A stretch of 11,327 bases of DNA from Deltaproteobacteria bacterium RIFOXYD12_FULL_50_9 (GTDB taxonomy: Bacteria > Desulfobacterota > Desulfobulbia > Desulfobulbales > CALZHT01). This document shows positions 6,634 to 11,327 of the stretch, one piece after another. Position 1 is the first letter of the stretch, and every line of letters begins with the position of its first letter. Made by a program: the position numbers and the translations under genes. Where the stretch lies: contig MGTA01000136.1 of the NCBI GenBank assembly GCA_001799225.1, forward strand, positions 1-11,327, written 5' to 3'. The notes beneath the pieces were generated by a model, which saw nothing but the letters and a program-made list of their open reading frames with translations, did no database searches and was not told the origin of the DNA.

Positions 6634-6701
6634 GGGACGTAGATGATTTAGTGATTTAAGGCGCTTAAATCACTAAATCATCTACGTCCCCTCTGTCTAC
6701 T
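6624..6701. repeat. 78-bp palindromic element, copy 2
   Basis: This is identical to 4731-4808, in the same orientation, with hairpin arms at 6634-6660 and 6664-6690. On its left is the maturase fragment end; on its right the sequence becomes a zinc-ribbon remnant. Together with copy 1 it forms direct repeats around the 1.9-kb intron/methyltransferase segment, an obvious substrate for homologous recombination and circle excision. Confidence 0.9.
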
Positions 6702-6732
6702 TTCCAAGCAACTGCGAGGTTGTGCAGATCCA

Positions 6733-6846
6733 TTGAGAAAAACGATAAGATGTCATAATTGCCGGAGCATCAACTCCGCCTACGATGCAAAATGTCGAAA
6801 GTGCGGTGCAGAGCCGAGCTGCGATTATGTAGCCAAACACCAATAG
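6733..6846 (+). pseudogene. Short zinc-ribbon remnant
   Basis: The frame reads KTIRCHNCRSINSAYD and then KCRKCGAEP to a TAG at 6844. CxxC (from 6751) and a second CxxC (from 6793) are 14 codons apart, as in small zinc-ribbon domains. The only start is a TTG at 6733 without a good ribosome-binding site, and the frame runs back to the palindromic element. It is probably the end of a gene whose front was lost when the element or the rearrangement arrived. A 37-residue zinc-ribbon peptide is the alternative. Confidence 0.4.
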
Positions 6847-7088
6847 GTGATCCAACGGTTTTTAAAGAATATATGATGCTAAAAATATATACCACGGAGA
6901 ATATAAAATATGGGCCGGGTTCAAGACTACATCTTCGACACTGACATCATAATGTCTCCTGTTCGATGGACGGCTTACGAATAGACAGATGGTAGCCGGC
7001 CGACAGATAGCAATCGCATTGGCCTTCGGCGCTAATCATAATGCTTGCAATCTCATTCAGTATATCTTAAACATTTAGCATCATTCAT
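6847..7088. other. Non-coding AT-rich spacer
   Basis: I see no convincing gene in these 242 bases. The ATG-led frame at 6759-6944 has no coding character. A TTGCAA at 7045-7050 and TATATC at 7061-7066 are promoter-like but badly spaced (10 bp). The promoter for the large downstream gene is probably somewhere here. Confidence 0.5.
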
Positions 7089-7192
7089 GAAGAATGCTTT
7101 GCCGGGAATTTAGGGGATTTCCGGCAAAAAATGCTTCGTTATTCCTTGGAATCGTCAACTACTCTTGCCCTACTCCCGGCAAAATCGGGAGT
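7089..7192 (+). promoter_or_regulatory. Structured leader with an SD-sequestering hairpin and a competing pairing
   Basis: Hairpin A pairs 7099-7109 with 7117-7127 (11 bp, one G-U, loop UUAGGGG). Hairpin B pairs ACTCCCG (7172-7178) with CGGGAGT (7186-7192) and covers GGGAG at 7187-7191, the Shine-Dalgarno of the ATG at 7200. The 5' arm of A, TTTGCCGGGA (7098-7107), is also perfectly complementary over 10 bp to TCCCGGCAAA (7174-7183), which overlaps the 5' arm of B. Pairing A with B would therefore free the Shine-Dalgarno. This is switch-like in architecture. No known riboswitch class is recognised and no ligand is suggested. Confidence 0.4.
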
Positions 7193-7199
7193 TAGTGCC

Positions 7200-9939
7200 A
7201 TGAAATCATTTTTTGAGAGACCAGATCAACGTGAATTTAAAGCGTTATGCTCTTGCCGTGGCCATACTCGTAGCTGTTGGTATGGCAATTTTTCTCGTAA
7301 ATCGTAAGCTGCCTTCACCTATTGCCGGTGTTTCAGGTACGGCCATGCCCAAGGGAGCGGACGTCACGACTCTCCGGGCAGAATTCGATAAAGTCCTGGC
7401 GAGCTATCGCAAAATTATCGTTCTCTTTGCCGATGAGAATACACTATCCAAAAACGAGCGCGACGCTGCCAACCTGGTTGGCCAGAGTCTGTTTCATGCG
7501 AATCTGACCCGCATATCCGAACTTGAGGAGACTTTTGATGCACTAACCTCGTCAAGTTCCTCTGAGCGTTTCGAGATTCTTGGCAAGCTGCTCGATTACG
7601 TCGAGTCCGATCCGGCTTTATATGATGCTGACCGGCTGGCTTTTCGAGAACTTCTCCAGTCGATCCGGACCAGTGTGGCCAGAGACACATCTCTCCCGGC
7701 AATAAAGATTCACAAGCGTATCTCGGAAGACCTGGAAGCCCTGGTCGAAATAGAGCGAAATTACGAAAAAGAAATTCGGCGGATCTTTGGGCGTTTCGAT
7801 AAGCGAGCCATTGAGCTTAAGCGCGAGCGCTGGGATGATTACGTGGCCCATCTGAAAAAGATTTATTCGCGTGAACAAATTCTAAAAGACAATGGCATTG
7901 TCCTCCCCTACCCTTCTCCTAAACCGGTCACGGAGGAAAAGCCGGGACAGGCAAAAGAGGAGGAAGAGATTTTCGGACGAGGATTGCCGAACAAAACAAT
8001 TGTTCTAACCTTTGATGATGGACCGCACAAACTCTATAGCGAAGAGATCGGAGCCATCCTCAAGCAGTACGATGCATCTGCGGTATTCTTCAATGTTGGA
8101 CATAATCTCGGCTCGCTCAATCAGGACGGCACGGTGAAACTCTCGCCTCGCGCCGAAGTCAGCCGTCAACTTATGGCCGACGGTTACGCGTTGGGAAATC
8201 ACAGCTTTACCCATGCGCAACTTTCCAAGCAGACCGGAGACAGCCTAAAAGCGGAAATACTCAATACCGACGCCATGTTGAAAGCATTAAATGAGCACCG
8301 TTCCCCACTGTTCCGCTTTCCCTATGGTTCACGTAATAGCGAAGGGATGCAGGCTTTGGCCACTGCTCAACTAAAATCTGTGATGTGGAACATCGATTCC
8401 CTGGATTGGGCCGATCCGGTTCCCAGTTCCATCGTCGACCGCGTACTCCGTGAGGTGGACCGGGAAGGCCGCGGCATTATCCTGTTTCACGATATCCATG
8501 AACGTTCGGTCAAAGCACTGCCGGCCATTCTTGATCGTCTGACATCAGAAGGCTACCGCTTCGCCGGGTGGGACGGAAACGGCTTTACGGTCAATAATAG
8601 CAGTGCATTGCCGGTGGATAAAAACACCATCAATACCGTTGATACCGGTTACGGTGATTCCTGGGCCGTCGTGGTCGGTATTGATGATTATGCCAAATGG
8701 CCAAAACTCCAGTATGCAGTTCGTGATGCAACAGCGGTTCGTCAGACTCTGGTCGAAAAATTCGGGTTTAAATCCGAGCGGGTTTTTAGCCTGACGAACA
8801 ACGAAGCCACTCGTACCGGCATCCTTGCCACTTTTCACGACAAACTTGCTCATGGCGGTATGGGCAAAAATGACCGTATCTTCGTCTTCTTCGCCGGTCA
8901 CGGCGCCACTCGCAAATTAAGTTCCGGCCGCGACCTTGGTTATATCGTGCCGGCGGATTCCGATCCGGATCAATTCGCCACTGATGCTATTCCGATGACC
9001 GAAATCCAGAACATTGCCGAAAGTCTCAGCGCCAAACATGTGCTGTTCATTATGGACGCCTGTTACAGCGGCCTTGGCCTTACTCGCGGCGGCGGGTCCA
9101 GGAACTTCCTGCGTGATAACGCCAAACGCATCGGCAGACAGATGCTTACCGCCGGCGGAGCCGAGCAGCTGGTATCGGACGGCGGTCCGGCCGGACATTC
9201 GGTGTTCACCTGGACCTTATTGCAGGGGCTGGCCGGCAAGGGCGATCTCAATGGCGACGGCCTGATCACCGCGACAGAACTTGCCGCTTACGTTGCCCCT
9301 GCCGTCTCGGCTGTTTCGTCCCAGACCCCTGCTTTTGGCAGTCTGCCAGGTTCGGAAGGGGGAGATTTTATCTTTGAACTGCCGGCTGAAGACGAGTTTC
9401 TGGGGCCGCAGACTGCCCAACTTTCTAACGATGCCATTGCCCTCAACAACAAACAGGATGCAATACGGCCTCCGGTGTCAACCGAGACCGCCGGCAAAAA
9501 ACCGGTGCAGCCGGTTATCGTCAAAGATCTGCAAGGCAAAGAACAAAAAATCGTACCGCCTTCGGCTGTTCCCGTCTCCGTCCGCCAACTTGCCCAGCGT
9601 GCCAACGACCGCGGTTTACAGTTCTATAGAGAAAAACAATACGCCGCTGCTGAAGCCCAGTTCACTGAAGCTCTCAAATTACGACCGGATTTTGCCTTGG
9701 CCGCCAATAACCTTGGCTTCGTATACTACCGGCAAGAGAAATACCAGGAAGCAGCGCGCTGGTATGAAAATACGGTCAAAATGGATCCGTCGCGCGCCAT
9801 TGCTTACCTCAACCTCGGCGATGCATTCACGCACATCGGCGAAGGGGAGAAGGCAAAAAATGCCTACCGGACCTATTTGGAATTAGCTCCGAACGGGGTT
9901 GGCGCAGGTTATGTTAAGGGGCAGCTGGAGAAGTTGTGA
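7200..9939 (+). CDS. Membrane-anchored NodB deacetylase / caspase-like protease / TPR fusion
   Basis: This is about 910 residues, numbered from TTG 7213. Residues 10-28 form one transmembrane helix with a short basic N-tail, so the bulk is probably periplasmic. A charged helical region fills 45-240. The polysaccharide deacetylase (NodB) domain has TFDDGP 266-271, HSFTH 330-334, RFPYG 368-372, DSLDW 395-399 and FHD 425-427, so metal ligands and catalytic residues all look present. The caspase-like (C14) domain starts near 497 (WAVVVGIDDY), with catalytic H563 in FAGHGA and C617 in DACYSG. A canonical EF-hand loop, DLNGDGLITATE, is at 678-689. Three TPR repeats run from 800 to 900. The best start is ATG 7200 with a good Shine-Dalgarno, but a T6 run places it one base out of frame; five T would give MKSFLRDQINVN. 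As read, translation starts at TTG 7213 or GTG 7231. Envelope glycan deacetylation plus regulated proteolysis is inferred. Confidence 0.85.
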
Positions 9940-10000
9940 TAGATCGAAGCGGGCAGGAGGGGTCGGGATGGAAGAATTCTACCAAATGGTTGAACACACA

Positions 10001-10006
10001 AGGTGA
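10001..10006 (+). promoter_or_regulatory. Shine-Dalgarno for the downstream ORF
   Basis: AGGTGA lies six bases before ATG 10013 and supports that start over the in-frame ATG at 10034. The 73-bp gap after the deacetylase-caspase gene has no terminator-like hairpin with a T run, so co-transcription is likely. Confidence 0.55.
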
Positions 10007-10012
10007 AATATA

Positions 10013-11327
10013 ATGTCCTCCGGCTGCCCATCGATGCATCGCGTCTTAGTCGTTGGCGATGATGCCCAACTACTCGGCAAAATATCGTCTGTTCTGGCAC
10101 GAAAAAATTGGTATCTACCTGTTTTAGACGGTCCCCGTATACAACGTCACGACTCGGATGCCGAAGTAATTCGTCGCAACAATGCTGCATCGCGCGTGTC
10201 CCCTTCGGCTATTTTCTTTGCTGGCTTGACTGATACGACGTGCAATGAATTCAGGTCATATTTCCCATCTAATCGGTGTTTCCGGGTTTCCAATGTGAGC
10301 GAGCTTCGGGAGACGCCGCATGGACTGGCAATGAGATCGCGAAAAGTTCTTACTTGGGGGAAGGACCGAATTGGCGTCGGTCTTTTGAATGCACTTCGCT
10401 CAAAGAGCGAAATCGATTTCACCGATGAAACATCGCCAGATGGAATGTTTTTTTCTGAGTCTGGTCACTTGGTGGTTTGCGAAGAAGGCAACGAGTTGGC
10501 ACAAGTGATCGCAGCCAACTATGCATACGCTATTGGCGCAGACTTATGCCTTATCCCGCTTGTGCCAGAGGAAGACGCTGATCGAATCCGTGAGACCTTC
10601 TACGGTTTGTACGATGACAGAGGTAATTCTCCAACAACTCTACTCGAACAACTTCGCGTCGAGCTTCGCCAAAAAGCAACGTCGATTCCAGAGAAAAGAT
10701 ACCGGATGTTAACGTTCATATCGAAAGCATTGCCTTGGGGATTCGCATTTAGTGAAGTGCCGTCCAGTCATCTCTTTATATACCCAGATCTAGGCATCTC
10801 ACTTATTAATGGAATTGCGGCCGAACAATCGAATGCGCCAGGCATCAGGGTCGCTGCTGTAATTGGCCCTAATACTGTAGACGCACCTGAAGTTGAGCTT
10901 GCAGCCAAGATTCTCGAAAAGCAATCAGTCCTTGTTCGCGGCTATCGAGGCCAGAATGCGACCGTCAGCGAAATCTCTCGAATGATCGAACTTTTCCCAT
11001 ATGACTTCTTGCTGATTGCCACCCATTGTGGAGATTCAAACGGATGGCGCTGGACCTACGAATTTATCGATAGCGAAGGCCTTGAAAGAAAACTCATCAT
11101 TGACGTGGCGATTGGGGTGTCCCATGTCCCTGGGCGGGAAAAATTGGAGGTGATGCAGTTCACAAAGTTTGTATCCCTAGATGGTGTTGCCTGGGACGAC
11201 CCGGAAAAGAGAAATAAACTTTATGTGGGTAATGCCATCAAGGACTACTTGGCAAGAGTTAAAGGGAAGGAGGAGTTAAAACCCGTAAAACGAGAGCCAA
11301 TTAGTCGTGTGCGCTGGTCGGCTGCGC
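10013..11327 (+). CDS. Unknown protein, possibly CHAT/caspase-like, incomplete at window end
   Basis: This frame stays open for 438 codons to the window edge, so the stop is outside. The N-terminus MHRVLVVGDDAQLLGKIS (residues 8-25) looks like a Rossmann or receiver-type first strand. A middle region reads ANYAYAIGADLCLIPLVPEE (near 170). From about 283 an alpha/beta segment, RVAAVIGPNTVDAPEVELAA, leads to YDFLLIATHCGDSNGWRW with H338-C339. It continues with LIIDVAIGVSHVPG and a FVSLDGVAWDD segment. The strand-then-H-G layout around H338 recalls the histidine half of CHAT or caspase-type domains, whose cysteine would follow later. That is inference, and the family is not recognised. Adjacency to a caspase-like gene makes a shared signalling or protease pathway attractive. 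Confidence 0.75.
   Translation, partial: MSSGCPSMHRVLVVGDDAQLLGKISSVLARKNWYLPVLDGPRIQRHDSDAEVIRRNNAASRVSPSAIFFAGLTDTTCNEFRSYFPSNRCFRVSNVSELRETPHGLAMRSRKVLTWGKDRIGVGLLNALRSKSEIDFTDETSPDGMFFSESGHLVVCEEGNELAQVIAANYAYAIGADLCLIPLVPEEDADRIRETFYGLYDDRGNSPTTLLEQLRVELRQKATSIPEKRYRMLTFISKALPWGFAFSEVPSSHLFIYPDLGISLINGIAAEQSNAPGIRVAAVIGPNTVDAPEVELAAKILEKQSVLVRGYRGQNATVSEISRMIELFPYDFLLIATHCGDSNGWRWTYEFIDSEGLERKLIIDVAIGVSHVPGREKLEVMQFTKFVSLDGVAWDDPEKRNKLYVGNAIKDYLARVKGKEELKPVKREPISRVRWSAA

Noticed and set aside
4731..6701. CRISPR array or composite transposon
   Set aside because: There are only two repeat copies 1.9 kb apart and no spacer periodicity. The repeats are 78 bp, lack a transposase gene, and are directly repeated without visible target duplications.
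7089..7137. Rho-independent terminator
   Set aside because: The hairpin is followed by A residues, not T, on the + strand, and on the minus strand no T tract follows the stem.
9281..9886. 201-codon plus-strand ORF inside the TPR region
   Set aside because: It is a frame shadow of the deacetylase-caspase-TPR gene; the main frame carries clear EF-hand and TPR motifs here.

Overview
The window looks like an accessory region of a Gram-negative, probably proteobacterial chromosome. The GC content is mixed, group II intron pieces and palindromic interspersed repeats are present, several genes are broken, and there are families common in defence or stress islands. I cannot name the organism from the sequence.

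Layout on the + strand. Positions 1-201 hold the end of a gene with a CxxC tail and an in-frame stop. At 299-463 a possible 54-residue ORF overlaps the next gene by ATGA. At 460-2682 lies an RloC-like anticodon nuclease: an ABC-type ATPase with an internal CxxC zinc hook and a C-terminal R/E/H nuclease triad. At 2765-3850 is a ComEC-type metallo-beta-lactamase-fold hydrolase, close behind it. At 3959-4728 is a PGAP1-like alpha/beta hydrolase, broken by a one-base frameshift and cut off by a repeat element.

Positions 4731-6701 are the most striking part. Two identical 78-bp direct repeats, each containing a perfect 57-bp hairpin, bracket the segment. Inside, on the minus strand, are two parts of a group II intron in the wrong order. 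The 3' part (maturase C-terminus, domain V, domain VI) comes first, then an AT-rich methyltransferase cassette (gene on the + strand), then the intron 5' part starting GUGUACGCCC. This is the topology of a circularly permuted group II intron. It could also be explained by single-crossover integration of a circle at the repeat.

From 6702 to 7199 there is little coding. A short zinc-ribbon remnant is followed by a structured leader in which one hairpin covers a Shine-Dalgarno sequence and an upstream segment can compete for pairing. This leader precedes a large membrane-anchored protein (7200/7213-9939) fusing a NodB-type polysaccharide deacetylase, a caspase-like C14 protease, an EF-hand loop and TPR repeats. 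Its best start lies one base out of frame behind a T6 run. After 73 bp comes a long ORF (10013 to the window end, incomplete) of unknown family with an ATHCG motif that may be CHAT- or caspase-like.

Functionally, the left block (RloC-like nuclease plus MBL hydrolase) is a plausible anti-phage or stress unit. The right block (NodB-caspase-TPR plus unknown downstream protein) is a plausible signalling or cell-envelope protease unit. The middle block is mobile-element traffic. The functional links are inference; the motifs and repeats are visible directly.
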